A stretch of 64,000 bases of DNA from Anaeromyxobacter sp. PSR-1. Its GTDB lineage: Bacteria; Myxococcota; Myxococcia; Myxococcales; Anaeromyxobacteraceae. Below are positions 53,670 through 62,773 of this stretch, piece after piece. The DNA is taken from NCBI RefSeq assembly GCF_000964525.1, contig NZ_BAZG01000003.1, positions 1 to 64,000 of the forward strand, read 5' to 3'. Position numbers and translations under genes: made by a program. Each line of letters opens with the position of its first letter. Positions within the stretch are counted from its first letter, which is position 1. The notes beneath the pieces were generated by a model. That model had not been told where the DNA came from and did no database searches. It worked only from the letters and a program-made list of their open reading frames with translations.

Positions 53670-55476
53670 CCGGCAGCGCCACCTGCACCACGAGCCGCAG
53701 GTTGGGCTCGTTCCGCGGCAGGAACGCCCGCGACCAGCGGTAGGACGCGCTCGCGTCCCACGAGACCTCGAACGGCCCCGCGAACAGGAGCTGCCGCGCG
53801 CCGGCGGTCACCTCGACGTCCTGGGTGAGCGCGTCGTCGCGGAGCGGCTCGATGGCGCTCCAGTAGTAGGCGTTGTCGCGGCGGACGCGCTCCAGGTAGC
53901 CGCCGATCCGGCCGCGCGGGCCGAACACGTCCACCGCCACGGTCTGGCTGTCGGAGCCGGGGCCGATCGACGCGCCGAGGAGCTGGCCCTCGTTCGTCCA
54001 GGAGAGGTCGCGGCCGTGCGTGTACCAGGTCGGCATGCCGCGCAGGCTGTCGGGGGGGCGCACCGCCTGGAGCGCGGTCGCCTCGAGCTGGAGCCGCACC
54101 GTGCGCGCGCCGCCGCCGAACAGCTTCTGGAGGCCGAGCAGGTACGCGCCGGTGTGGTCGGTCTCGCGGACGTACTGGTACAGCGAGCCCTCGTGGTCCT
54201 CGCGGCCGAACTCGCCGTAGATCTCGAGCCGCGCCTCCGGGAACACCCAGCGCGCGAACAGCGACGCGAGCTGGTTGTCGTTGGGGTTGTTGCCGGTGGG
54301 ATCGTCGTACCAGCCCTTGAGGTCGTTCTTGCGCGGGCTCTGGAACACCGCCAGCCAGTCGCCCACCCGCAGGCCGTCCCAGACCTGCACGAAGTGGCGC
54401 GAGAGCCCGACGGTCAGCCCGGGAACCCAGCGCGGCGTGTAGTCGAGCACGAGCCCGCTCACCATCGGGTGGGTGGGGTGCTCGACGTAGGTCGAGCGCG
54501 AGAGGCGGCCCCAGTACACCAGCACCTCGGCGGTGCCGATGCCGATGTCCGCGGGGCGCGAGGTGCCGACGAACGCGTGCGGGAAGCCGGGCGCGGCGTT
54601 CGTCATGGTGAGCGCGTTCCGGATCCCGGGGCCGATCCAGAGGTTCTCGGTGGAGATCCCGACGGCCACGTTCCACGCGTCGGCGCGCAGGTAGCTCTGG
54701 CCGAGGCTCCAGTCCGCGAACGGGCCGGCGCCGAAGCGCTGCGGGTAGTCGATGCCGTCGCCGTAGAACGGGCTCCGGAACGCGAGGTCGCCGGACTGGC
54801 CGTTCTGGCGCGTGGTGAACCAGCGGTTCTGCGACCAGGACACGGCCGGCGCGAGCGCGCCGGAGAGCGCGCCCCAGCGGAACGACGCGCCGCCGGAGAG
54901 CATCGACGAGGTGCCGCGGCCGGTCCAGAGCAGGCCGTCGTTCCCGCCGGACGGGTAGTGCGAGTTCCAGGCGGCGTCGAGCCGGAGCGGCACGAGCCGG
55001 ACGCCGTCCGCGCCGGCGCCGGCCTCGAGGCCGGCGGTGTCCCAGGGCAGCGCGGCCTCGGCGCAGCGCGTCTCCACCCGCGCCCCGGCGCGGCGGAGCA
55101 CGCGGGGGGAGAGGGGGACCGCGCCGGACAGCTCGCCCAGGCGGAGCAGCTCGTCGGACGGGGTGCCGATCCCGTCCACCGCCATCGGGACCGGGGTGCA
55201 ACCCCGCTCGCCCCTCGACAGGCTCGGGGTGAGCGGGGCTTCCCGGGGCGCAGCCCCTGCGTCCGCTCGTGGTGAGCCTGCTGCCTCCGCTCCTTGCGAG
55301 CCTGCTGCGTCCGCTCGTGGTGAGCCCGTCGAACCACGAGCGGTGGTCGCATCCTCCATCTCCGCTCGTGGTGAGCCCGCTATCTCCGCTCGTGGTGAGC
55401 CTGTCGAACCACGAGCGGGCTGCGCGGTCAGGACGGCGACGGCGACGACGAGGACGGACGCGCGGGCGGTTCGCAT
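53653..55476 (-). CDS. Wzi-like capsule-assembly outer-membrane protein with repeat insert
   Basis: This 607-residue exported protein begins with a signal peptide (ARASVLVVAVAVLTAQPA). Residues ~20-91 are translated hairpin repeats ([18 protein letters not shown] and similar). The mature part from ~95 on resembles the Wzi family: an N-terminal helical plug (SDELLRLGELSGAVPLS), alternating barrel strands and a run to LRLVVQVALPVMPTR. Wzi-type proteins attach or organise capsule at the surface. It is the last gene of the minus-strand dideoxyhexose operon, 48 bases after rfbH. Confidence 0.8.
   Translation of the reverse strand: MRTARASVLVVAVAVLTAQPARGSTGSPRAEIAGSPRAEMEDATTARGSTGSPRADAAGSQGAEAAGSPRADAGAAPREAPLTPSLSRGERGCTPVPMAVDGIGTPSDELLRLGELSGAVPLSPRVLRRAGARVETRCAEAALPWDTAGLEAGAGADGVRLVPLRLDAAWNSHYPSGGNDGLLWTGRGTSSMLSGGASFRWGALSGALAPAVSWSQNRWFTTRQNGQSGDLAFRSPFYGDGIDYPQRFGAGPFADWSLGQSYLRADAWNVAVGISTENLWIGPGIRNALTMTNAAPGFPHAFVGTSRPADIGIGTAEVLVYWGRLSRSTYVEHPTHPMVSGLVLDYTPRWVPGLTVGLSRHFVQVWDGLRVGDWLAVFQSPRKNDLKGWYDDPTGNNPNDNQLASLFARWVFPEARLEIYGEFGREDHEGSLYQYVRETDHTGAYLLGLQKLFGGGARTVRLQLEATALQAVRPPDSLRGMPTWYTHGRDLSWTNEGQLLGASIGPGSDSQTVAVDVFGPRGRIGGYLERVRRDNAYYWSAIEPLRDDALTQDVEVTAGARQLLFAGPFEVSWDASASYRWSRAFLPRNEPNLRLVVQVALPVMPTR
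55203..55418. repeat. Array of short and half hairpin repeats inside the Wzi-like gene
   Basis: Full short units lie at about 55203-55238, 55311-55343 and 55386-55418 (arms CCGCTCGTGG and CCACGAGCGG in the last two), with half units near 55263, 55286 and 55362. The array stays open in the gene frame and starts at the signal-peptide cleavage region. Spacing is irregular and there are no unique spacers, so it is not a CRISPR array. Confidence 0.88.
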
Positions 55477-55524
55477 CGGGACGCGCAGTGTAACCGCCCC
55501 GGCGCCGCGCCGCGAGCGGGCCGG

Positions 55525-56892
55525 TCAGACCGCGCCGCGCACGCCTTCGCGGATCGTCGCCGCCACGTACGAGCGCATGGCCTCGGTCAGCCCGGGATAC
55601 ACGCCGACCCACAGCGAGCGGTTCATGATCGCGTCGGTGTTGGCGAGGTCGCCCACCACGCGGAACGGCGGCGGCCGGCCCTCGTCGCGCGCGTCCTGCA
55701 CGAGCTGGGTGAGCGCGGGCTGCCGCACCAGGTTGCCGGCGAACAGCATGCGCGTCTGGATCTTCCGGCCCTCGAGGTGCCGGACCAGCGCGTCGCGCGT
55801 GACGCCGGCGCCCTCCCGCACCGTCATCATGAAGCCGAACCAGGACGGCTCCGAGCCGGGCGTGGGCTCGGGCAGCACCAGCGCGTCGGACAGGTCGTCG
55901 AGCGCCTCGCGGTAGAACGCCCAGTTCCGGCGCCGCGCCTCCACGAACCCGGCCAGCCGCTCGAGCTGCGCCAGGCCCACCGCGGCCTGCATGTCCGTGA
56001 CCTTCAGGTTGAAGCCGAGGTGGCCGTACACGTACTTGTGATCGTAGCCGCGCGGCAGCTCGCCGAGCTGCCACTCGAAGCGCCGGCGGCAGGTGTTGTC
56101 CACCCCGGGGTTGCACCAGCAGTCGCGGCCCCAGTCGCGCAGCGACTCGACCGCGCGCTTGAGCGTGTCGTCGGAGGTCAGCACCGCGCCGCCCTCGCCC
56201 ATGGTCATGTGGTGCGGCGGGTAGAACGAGAGCGTGGCGAGGTCGCCGAACGTGCCGGTCTTGCGCCCCTGGTAGAGCGAGCCGGCCGCGTCGCAGTTGT
56301 CCTCCACCAGCCAGAGCCGGTGCCGCTCGCAGAACGCCTTCACCGCGGCGAGGTCGAAGGGGTTGCCGAGCGTGTGCGCCACCATCACCGCGCGCGTCCG
56401 CGGCGAGCGCGCCGCCTCGAGCTGCGACACGTCGAGGTTGTAGCCGGGCAGCGACACGTCCACGAACACCGGCACCAGCCCGAGCTGGAGCGCCGGCGCC
56501 ACGGTGGTGGGGAACCCGGCCGCGACCGTGATGATCTCGTCCCCGTCGCGGAGCCGGCGCTCGCCGAGCAGGTGCGAGCGGAGCGCCGCGACCGCGAGCA
56601 GGTTCGCCGACGAGCCGGAGTTCACGAGCCGCGCGTGCTCGACCCCGTACCACTCGGCGAGCCGCTCCTCGAGGCGCCGGTGCCAGCGGCCGGCGGTGAG
56701 CCAGAACTCGATGCCGCTCTCCACCAGGTTCGTCAGCTCCGGCGCGCCGTACACGCGCCCGGCGTAGCGCACCGCCGACTTGCCCGGCACGAACGCCGGC
56801 TCGGCGCCCTCGCGCAGCCGCGCGATCTCGCGCACGCGCTCCAGGATCTCGGCGGTGAGCTGCCGCTCCCGCTCCTTCGGATCGATCGACAC
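55525..56892 (-). CDS. rfbH: CDP-4-keto-6-deoxyglucose 3-dehydrase (E1), RfbH
   Basis: This 455-residue DegT/AHBA-type enzyme carries the two marks of the E1 subgroup. His replaces the usual PLP-binding Lys in [14 protein letters not shown], and Cys residues for an iron-sulphur centre stand in [11 protein letters not shown]. It removes the C3 hydroxyl, with electrons from a separate reductase. The GTG start directly follows the rfbG stop. An E3-type reductase gene (ascD/ddhD) is not in the window, so it must be supplied from elsewhere. Confidence 0.93.
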   Translation of the reverse strand: MSIDPKERERQLTAEILERVREIARLREGAEPAFVPGKSAVRYAGRVYGAPELTNLVESGIEFWLTAGRWHRRLEERLAEWYGVEHARLVNSGSSANLLAVAALRSHLLGERRLRDGDEIITVAAGFPTTVAPALQLGLVPVFVDVSLPGYNLDVSQLEAARSPRTRAVMVAHTLGNPFDLAAVKAFCERHRLWLVEDNCDAAGSLYQGRKTGTFGDLATLSFYPPHHMTMGEGGAVLTSDDTLKRAVESLRDWGRDCWCNPGVDNTCRRRFEWQLGELPRGYDHKYVYGHLGFNLKVTDMQAAVGLAQLERLAGFVEARRRNWAFYREALDDLSDALVLPEPTPGSEPSWFGFMMTVREGAGVTRDALVRHLEGRKIQTRMLFAGNLVRQPALTQLVQDARDEGRPPPFRVVGDLANTDAIMNRSLWVGVYPGLTEAMRSYVAATIREGVRGAV

Positions 56893-58005
56893 TCAGCGCT
56901 CCAGGTATGCGCGGATCTGCGCGCGGCACAGCTCGGCGAGCGCCGGCGCGCCCGCGCCGGCGGCGTGCGCCCGGTACCACTCCACCGTCCGGCGCAGCCC
57001 TTCCTCGAAGCTCCAGCGCGGCGCCCAGCCCAGCCGCGCCCACGCCTTCTCCACCGACAGGCGCAGCACCCCCGCCTCGTGCGGCGCGGCCGGGTCGCTC
57101 CGGTCCTCCCAGGCGCCGCCGCCCCAGGCGGCCACGAGCGTCTCCACCACCTCGCGGACCGTGCGCGCGTCCTCGTGGCGCGGGCCGAAGTTGAAGGCCT
57201 CGCAGTGCGCGGCGCGGGCCGGCGCGCCCGGGGCGAGCCGCGCCCCGAGCAGGAGGTACCCGCCGAGCGGCTCGAGCACGTGCTGCCAGGGGCGGACGCC
57301 GCGCGGGTTGCGCACCGGGATGGGCCGGCCGGCGGCGAGCGCGCGGATCGCGTCCGGCACGATCCGGTCCTCGGCCCAGTCGCCGCCGCCCACCACGTTG
57401 CCGGCCCGCGCGCTGGCGAGCGCCACGCCGTGCGAGGCGAGGCGGGCCGGCGGGAAGAAGCTCCGGCGCCAGCTCGACACCACCAGCTCGGTCGCGCCCT
57501 TGGACATGGAGTAGGGGTCGAACCCGCCCATGGGCTCGTCCTCGCGGTAGCCCCAGGCCCATTCGCGGTTTTCGTAGCACTTGTCGCTCGTCACCACGAC
57601 CACGCCGCACGGCGCGCCGGCGGCGCGCACCGCCTCGAGCAGGTGGGCGGTGCCGAGCACGTTCGTCTCGAGCGTCTCCACCGGCGCCTGGTACGACGCG
57701 CGCACCAGCGGCTGCGCCGCCAGGTGGAACACCAGCTCCGGCCGCGCCTCGCGCACCACCGCGGCGAGGTTCGCCGCGTCGCGCACGTCGGCGAGCACGC
57801 TCGTGCAGGCGGCGTCCACCCCGGCGGCCACGTACAGCGAGGGCGAGCCGGCGGGCGCGAGCGCGTAGCCGGTCACCTCCGCGCCCAGGCTGTCGAGCCA
57901 GAGCGTGAGCCAGCTCCCCTTGAAGCCGGTGTGGCCGGTGACGAGCACGCGGCGGCCGGCGTAGGCGCGGGAGAGCTCCGCGGCGGTGGGCGCGAGGCCG
58001 CTCAT
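56893..58005 (-). CDS. rfbG: CDP-glucose 4,6-dehydratase RfbG
   Basis: A 370-residue extended SDR with TGHTGFKGSWLTLWL, HLAAQPLVRASY, VVTSDKCYENREW and FDPYSMSKGATE (Tyr and Lys), the exact signature of the CDP-glucose type. It makes CDP-4-keto-6-deoxyglucose. The ATG overlaps the rfbF stop by four bases and the stop abuts rfbH. Full length. Confidence 0.94.
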   Translation of the reverse strand: MSGLAPTAAELSRAYAGRRVLVTGHTGFKGSWLTLWLDSLGAEVTGYALAPAGSPSLYVAAGVDAACTSVLADVRDAANLAAVVREARPELVFHLAAQPLVRASYQAPVETLETNVLGTAHLLEAVRAAGAPCGVVVVTSDKCYENREWAWGYREDEPMGGFDPYSMSKGATELVVSSWRRSFFPPARLASHGVALASARAGNVVGGGDWAEDRIVPDAIRALAAGRPIPVRNPRGVRPWQHVLEPLGGYLLLGARLAPGAPARAAHCEAFNFGPRHEDARTVREVVETLVAAWGGGAWEDRSDPAAPHEAGVLRLSVEKAWARLGWAPRWSFEEGLRRTVEWYRAHAAGAGAPALAELCRAQIRAYLER

Positions 58006-58787
58006 GGCCAGGTCTTCCAGGGCGCGACCCCGCGCGCCCACAGGTCGTTCAGCAGGCCGTACTCGCGGGCGGTGTCCATGGGCTGCCAGAAGCCGGTGTG
58101 CGGGAACGCCACCAGCTCGCCGTCGCGCGCCAGCTTCCGCAGCGGCTCCTGCTCCAGCACGGTCCGCGCGTCGTCGCCGATGTAGGGCCAGATCCGGCGC
58201 GCGTCGAGGACGAAGAAGCCGCCGTTGATGAAGCCCTCGCTGGCGTTCGGCTTCTCGTTGAACTCGGTGACCCGGGCGCCGTCGATCCGCATCTCGCCGA
58301 AGCGGCCGGGCGGGCGCACGGCCGCCACCGTGGCCACCTTGCCGTGGCGCCGGTGCGCCTCGATCGACGCGGCCACGTCGAGGTCCGAGACGCCGTCGCC
58401 GTAGGTCAGGCAGAACAGGTCGTCGCCCTCGACGTAGCGCCGGACCGCGGCCACGCGGCCGCCGGTCATGGTCGCCTCGCCGGTCTCGGCGAGCGTGACC
58501 TTCCAGTCCTCCTCGCCGTGCTGGCCGTGGAACTCGATCCGGTCGTGGCGGCCGAGCGTGACGGTCACGTCGGTGGTCATGGCGCGGTAGTTCAGGAAGA
58601 ACTCGCGGATGACCGAGCCCTTGTAGCCGAGGCACAGCACGAACTCGCGCACGCCGTGCTGCGCGTAGCCCTTCATGATGTGCCAGAGGATGGGCCGGTT
58701 GCCGATGGGCAGCATCGGCTTCGGCAGCACCTCGCTCGCGTCTCGGATGCGGGTTCCCTGCCCGCCGCAGAGGATGACGGCCTTCAT
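58002..58787 (-). CDS. rfbF: Glucose-1-phosphate cytidylyltransferase RfbF
   Basis: This 261-residue enzyme has LCGGQGTRIRDASEVLPKPM, WHIMKGYAQHG, GYKGSVIREFF, and LTYGDGVSDLD as the metal-binding motif. It makes CDP-glucose, the entry to 3,6-dideoxyhexoses. It lies 63 bases after the rfbE-like gene and overlaps rfbG. Confidence 0.95.
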   Translation of the reverse strand: MKAVILCGGQGTRIRDASEVLPKPMLPIGNRPILWHIMKGYAQHGVREFVLCLGYKGSVIREFFLNYRAMTTDVTVTLGRHDRIEFHGQHGEEDWKVTLAETGEATMTGGRVAAVRRYVEGDDLFCLTYGDGVSDLDVAASIEAHRRHGKVATVAAVRPPGRFGEMRIDGARVTEFNEKPNASEGFINGGFFVLDARRIWPYIGDDARTVLEQEPLRKLARDGELVAFPHTGFWQPMDTAREYGLLNDLWARGVAPWKTWP

Positions 58788-58850
58788 GTCCGCGGGACGA
58801 TAGGCGAAGCCTCGCCCGCCGTCGAGGGCCGGACGCGCCGGGCCGCCCGA

Positions 58851-59918
58851 TCAGCGGGGGAGCCGCTCGAGCCACTCCAGCGTGCGGTCGAGCCCCGCCT
58901 CGACCCCGACCTCCGGGGCGAACCCGAACTCGGCCGCCGCCCGGCGCCCGTCGGCCACGAACACGCGCTGGTCGCTCTGCCGCGCCGGCAGCCGCTCGTA
59001 CCGCAGCGGCTGCCCGACCTTGCGCTCCAGCACCGAGAACAGCTCCAGCAGCGACAGGCTGTTCTCCGGGCCGCCGCCGATGTTGTAGGCGCGCCCGGCG
59101 ATCCGGTCCGCCGCGGCCGCGGCCAGCCGGTAGCAGCGCACCAGGTCGGCGGCGAAGAGGAGGTCGCGCACCTGCTTGCCGTCGCCGCTGATGGTGAACG
59201 GCTCGGGCGTCCGCCCCGCGCGCGCCTCGGCGCGCTGGCGCAGCGCCTGCTGGCAGAACCAGCCCACCCAGCCCTGGTCGTAGGTCGCGTACTGGCGCCC
59301 GCCGTACATGGAGCTGTGCCGGAACACCACCGTCCGCAGGCCGAAGATGCGGTGGTAGTCGAGGAAGTACTGGTCGGCCGCGCCCTTCGAGCAGCCGTAG
59401 GGGCTGTGGAAGTCGAGCGGCACCGACTCGTCGAGGCCGTGCGGGTGGTCGGGCAGGAGCCAGCGGGTGGCCCCCTCCTCGTGCCGCACGCCCAGGAGGT
59501 CGCCGTACACCTTGTTGGTGGAGGAGAACAGCGTCGCCGCCGACGGCGCGTGGGCGCGCACGGCCTCGAGCACGTTGAACGCGCCGAGGACGTTCACCTC
59601 GAAGTCGTAGCGCGGCCGCTCGATGCTGGTGGTCATGGCCACCTGGCCGGCGAGGTGCGCCACCGCGATCGCGCCGTCGCCGAAGCGCGCGAACGCGTGC
59701 TCGACGTCGGTGCGCGAGCGCGTGTCGCAGGCGAGGTGCACGAGCCGCCCCGCGCCGGGGCGCGCCGCGCGCTCGCGCAGCCACGCCAGGTTGTCCGACG
59801 ACCCGGTCCGCACCAGCGTGTCGAGCACCACCACCTCGACGCCGTCGTCGAGCAGCGACGCCGCCAGGTTCGAGCCCACGAACCCGCAGCCGCCGGTCAC
59901 GATCCACCTGCCGCTCAT
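58851..59918 (-). CDS. rfbE: CDP-paratose 2-epimerase (tyvelose epimerase) RfbE
   Basis: A 355-residue extended SDR with TGGCGFVGSNLA, HLAGQVAMTTSIERP, SSTNKVYGDLLG, LDFHSPYGCSKGAADQYF, VVFRHSSMYGGRQYATY and DQGWVGWFCQQAL, blocks I recall from Salmonella RfbE. It converts CDP-paratose to CDP-tyvelose using bound NAD+. It implies that tyvelose is the end sugar of the pathway. The ATG overlaps the stop of the next upstream gene. Confidence 0.9.
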   Translation of the reverse strand: MSGRWIVTGGCGFVGSNLAASLLDDGVEVVVLDTLVRTGSSDNLAWLRERAARPGAGRLVHLACDTRSRTDVEHAFARFGDGAIAVAHLAGQVAMTTSIERPRYDFEVNVLGAFNVLEAVRAHAPSAATLFSSTNKVYGDLLGVRHEEGATRWLLPDHPHGLDESVPLDFHSPYGCSKGAADQYFLDYHRIFGLRTVVFRHSSMYGGRQYATYDQGWVGWFCQQALRQRAEARAGRTPEPFTISGDGKQVRDLLFAADLVRCYRLAAAAADRIAGRAYNIGGGPENSLSLLELFSVLERKVGQPLRYERLPARQSDQRVFVADGRRAAAEFGFAPEVGVEAGLDRTLEWLERLPR

Positions 59919-60874
59919 CCCGTCTCCTCCGCGGCGGCGAGCGCCGCCAGCCCGTCGGCGAGCGCGACGCGCGGCGCCCAGCCGCCCAGCGCCGCCCCCG
60001 CGCGCGACACGTCCATCACCAGCCGGTGCACCTCGCCCTCGCGGTAGGGCCGCGCGCCGGCGAGCACCCGCGCCGGATCCGCGCCGGCGGCGCGGTAGAC
60101 CGCGCGGACGAGGTCGAGCAGCCGCACGCCCTCGCCGGTGCCGACGTTCACGATGTCCACGACGTCCGCGGCGCCCGCGCCGTCGCCGCCTTGCTCCACC
60201 GCGCGCGCCACCGCGTCCACCGCGTCGTCGCGGTGCAGCCACTCGCGCACCTGCTCGCCCGCGGTCATCTCGTAGGGCGAGCCGGCGCGCGCGGCGCGGA
60301 GCGCGCCGGGCACGAGCTTCCCCGGATCGTCGCCGGGGCCGTACATCGAGGCGAGGCGGAGCCAGCGGAGCGGGAGGCCGCGCGCCCGGGCCCGCGCCCG
60401 CAGCACCACGCCGCCCGCCGCCTTGGTGGCGCCGTAGCCGTCGGCGCTCTCGAGCGGCGCGTCCTCGCCGCAGGTGGGCGCGCCCGCGGCCGGCGCCCCG
60501 GGCAGCCGCCCGTGGCCGCGGTACTCGAGGCAGGTGCCCGCCGCCACCACCCGGCCCACCCCGGCGGCGGCCGCCGCGTCGAGCAGCGCGAGCGGCGCGG
60601 CCACGTTCGCCTCGACCATGCGCGCCCAGTCGCGATCGCGGCTCTGCACGCCGAGCGCGGCGAGGTGCAGGAGCGCGTCCGCGCCGGCGACGAGCGCGCC
60701 GGCCGCCGCGGCGTCGCCGAGCATGCCGGGCACGGGCACGAGCCTGGCGGCAGGGGGCAGCGCCGCCTCGCGCCCGGGCCGGACGAGCGCCCGCACCTCG
60801 TGGCCGCGCGCGACGAGCGCGGCCGCGACCGCGCGGCCGAGGAAGCCGGTGGCGCCGGTCAGCGCGACGCGCAC
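59915..60874 (-). CDS. NAD-dependent epimerase/dehydratase, candidate CDP-paratose synthase (RfbS-like)
   Basis: A 319-residue extended SDR with TGATGFLGRAVAAAL, LHLAALGVQSRD, AAGTCLEYRG (Ser/Thr position) and ADGYGATKAAGG (Tyr and Lys). RfbS/RfbJ-type reductases convert the CDP-3,6-dideoxy-4-keto sugar to paratose or abequose. Position between the tyvelose epimerase and a glycosyltransferase, and the otherwise missing step, support RfbS; sequence alone is not decisive. The start is a GTG at 60874. Ala/Arg-rich with extremely high GC. Confidence 0.72.
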   Translation of the reverse strand: MRVALTGATGFLGRAVAAALVARGHEVRALVRPGREAALPPAARLVPVPGMLGDAAAAGALVAGADALLHLAALGVQSRDRDWARMVEANVAAPLALLDAAAAAGVGRVVAAGTCLEYRGHGRLPGAPAAGAPTCGEDAPLESADGYGATKAAGGVVLRARARARGLPLRWLRLASMYGPGDDPGKLVPGALRAARAGSPYEMTAGEQVREWLHRDDAVDAVARAVEQGGDGAGAADVVDIVNVGTGEGVRLLDLVRAVYRAAGADPARVLAGARPYREGEVHRLVMDVSRAGAALGGWAPRVALADGLAALAAAEETG

Positions 60875-60919
60875 GCTTCCCGCCTCTCGGGGTTGGGGAT
60901 CGACGAGACGCGCACCGGG

Positions 60920-61774
60920 TCAGCCCTTCGGCGGCGCCTTGGCGGCGTCGGGGCGGTGCGTGCCGCCGGTGTCCGGCATGCGGCGCAGCGCGCGGCTGAG
61001 CCGGCGGAGCGGCCGCGCCACCGGCCGGAACCAGGCCCGCACGCGGCGACCCGGGAGCTGTGACTCCACCGCCTCGTAGACGGACCAGTCCTCGCGCACC
61101 GCCGCCGGCAGCACCTTCTCCTGGATGCGCGCCCGCTCCTCGCGCAGCCGCGGGGTGCGGGCGGGGTCGTTGGACACGCCCTCGCCGTTGTGGATGGCGA
61201 CGAGGTGCGGGACGTGCCGGGTGGTGGCGCGCGCCTCGACGAGCGCGCGGAGCAGCAGGTCGTAGTCGGCGGCGATGCGGAAGGAGAGGTCGTAGCCGCC
61301 GAGGCGGAGGAACAGCGCGCGGCGGAACGCGGTGGCCTGGTGCGGGAGCATGCTGCGCATCAGGTGCAGGACGCTCGGGTGGTCCGGCGCCCGCCACGGC
61401 CGGAGGCGGCCGCCGCGCTCCATCCAGACGTCGCCGTACACGACGTCCTCGACCGGGCGCGGCGTCATGAGCCGCTCCAGCGCGTCCGGCGCGGCGAGCC
61501 GGTCGCCGGCGTTGAGGAAGAGCAGCCACTCGCCCTGGGCCAGCGCGGCGCCCTTGCCCTGGCCCTCGTAGATGCCGCCGTCCGGCTCGGAGACCCAGCG
61601 CGCGATCCGGGCCTCCCGGGCGCGGATGGCGTCCACGCTGCCGTCGGTGGAGCCCCCGTCCACCACCACCAGCTCGAGGTCGCGGTAGGTCTGGCCGAGC
61701 ACGCTGTCGAGGGTGGCCTCGAGCCCGGCGCGATCGTTGAGGCAGATGGTGACGACGGAGAGGCTGGGGGGCAT
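60920..61774 (-). CDS. GT2-family glycosyltransferase
   Basis: A 284-residue GT-A transferase with SLSVVTICLNDRAGLEATLDS, VVVDGGSTDGSV, SEPDGGIYEGQGKG and LFLNAGDRL as the DXD-like site, plus HQATAFRRALFLRLGGYD. It resembles WcaA/colanic-acid-type enzymes. It is 45 bases upstream of the RfbS-like gene in the same transcript, so it is a candidate for adding the dideoxyhexose (inference). Confidence 0.88.
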   Translation of the reverse strand: MPPSLSVVTICLNDRAGLEATLDSVLGQTYRDLELVVVDGGSTDGSVDAIRAREARIARWVSEPDGGIYEGQGKGAALAQGEWLLFLNAGDRLAAPDALERLMTPRPVEDVVYGDVWMERGGRLRPWRAPDHPSVLHLMRSMLPHQATAFRRALFLRLGGYDLSFRIAADYDLLLRALVEARATTRHVPHLVAIHNGEGVSNDPARTPRLREERARIQEKVLPAAVREDWSVYEAVESQLPGRRVRAWFRPVARPLRRLSRALRRMPDTGGTHRPDAAKAPPKG

Positions 61775-61819
61775 GCGGGTGGTATTCTACGCTGCCTCCC
61801 ACCCCCCGCCGAGCCCGTC

Positions 61820-62773
61820 TTGTCCGATCCCAAGGTCTCCGTCCTCGTCCCCTGCTTCCGCTCCGAGCGCTTCCTCGCGACGGCGCTCGACTCGGTGCGC
61901 GCGCAGACGCTCGCGTCGTGGGAGTGCGTCGTGGTGGACAACGCCAGCCCCGACGGTACGTTCGCGCTCGCCGAGCGCTACGCCGCCGAGGACCCGCGCT
62001 TCCGCGCCCACCGCAACGCCGAGAACCTCGGGCCGGTCCGCAACTGGCGGCGCTGCGCCGAGCTCGCCGGCGGCGCGCAGTACGCGGCGCTGCTGTTCTC
62101 CGACGACTGGTACGAGCCGGCGTTCCTGGAGCGCGCGGTGGCGCTCCTCGACGCGGATCCGGGCGTCGGGATCGTGTACTCCGCCGTGCGCCTCGCCCCC
62201 GCGCCCGACGCGCCGAAGGCGGTCGGGCCGGCGCGCGTGATGTACGCGCTGGACGGGCCGGCGGTCCGGCCGTCGGCGGACTACCTCGCGATCGCGTACG
62301 ACTCCCGCGGGCGGCAGGTGCCGCGCTCGCCGTGCTGCGCGGTGGCGCGGCGCGCGGATCTCGCCCGCTGGCTGTCGCTGGCGCTCCCGGACGAGGAGCG
62401 GCTCGGGTACCTGCGCCACGGCGCCGGGCCGGACCAGGCGGTCTACCTCCAGGCCGCGCTCGAGTACCCGCGCCTCGGCCACCTCGCGGAGCCGCTCGTG
62501 TGCTTCTCGGCGCACGGCGGCAACCTCACCTGGCGGCCGGACGTCGAGCTGGGCTACGCGTCGGTGCTGGCGCACTTCTACGAGGCGCACGCCGCGCAGA
62601 TGCCGTTCGGCCGCGCCCGCGTGCCCGCCAAGCTCGCCTCGCGGCTGATCGAGCTCGGCGCCGTGGACGAGGGGCGGCGCCTGCGCAACCGGCTCGGGCC
62701 GCTCGGCTGGGCGCTGTACGCCAAGGAGGCGCGGAACCGCCGCCGCCGCGCTCGCCGGCGCGTCACGCCGTGA
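61820..62773 (+). CDS. GT2-family glycosyltransferase
   Basis: A 317-residue GT-A transferase beginning at TTG 61820, the only in-frame start directly before KVSVLVPCFRSERFLATALDS. VVVDNASPDGT and the metal site LFSDDWYEPAFLE follow; the C-terminus is basic (RNRRRRARRR). It is divergent from the preceding transferase with 45 bases between, and its end overlaps wecB by 11 bases. Sugar unknown. Confidence 0.82.
   Translation: MSDPKVSVLVPCFRSERFLATALDSVRAQTLASWECVVVDNASPDGTFALAERYAAEDPRFRAHRNAENLGPVRNWRRCAELAGGAQYAALLFSDDWYEPAFLERAVALLDADPGVGIVYSAVRLAPAPDAPKAVGPARVMYALDGPAVRPSADYLAIAYDSRGRQVPRSPCCAVARRADLARWLSLALPDEERLGYLRHGAGPDQAVYLQAALEYPRLGHLAEPLVCFSAHGGNLTWRPDVELGYASVLAHFYEAHAAQMPFGRARVPAKLASRLIELGAVDEGRRLRNRLGPLGWALYAKEARNRRRRARRRVTP

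Noticed and set aside
55203-55418. CRISPR-like array
   Set aside because: Units are irregularly spaced, partly truncated and palindromic, there are no unique spacers of constant length, no cas genes are near, and the stretch lies in an open coding frame.
56893-59907. Very long open frame spanning the rfbE-to-rfbG region on the minus strand
   Set aside because: Only the end encodes RfbG. The rest is an out-of-frame, Arg/Gly-rich reading across rfbF and rfbE, which is common at this GC content.
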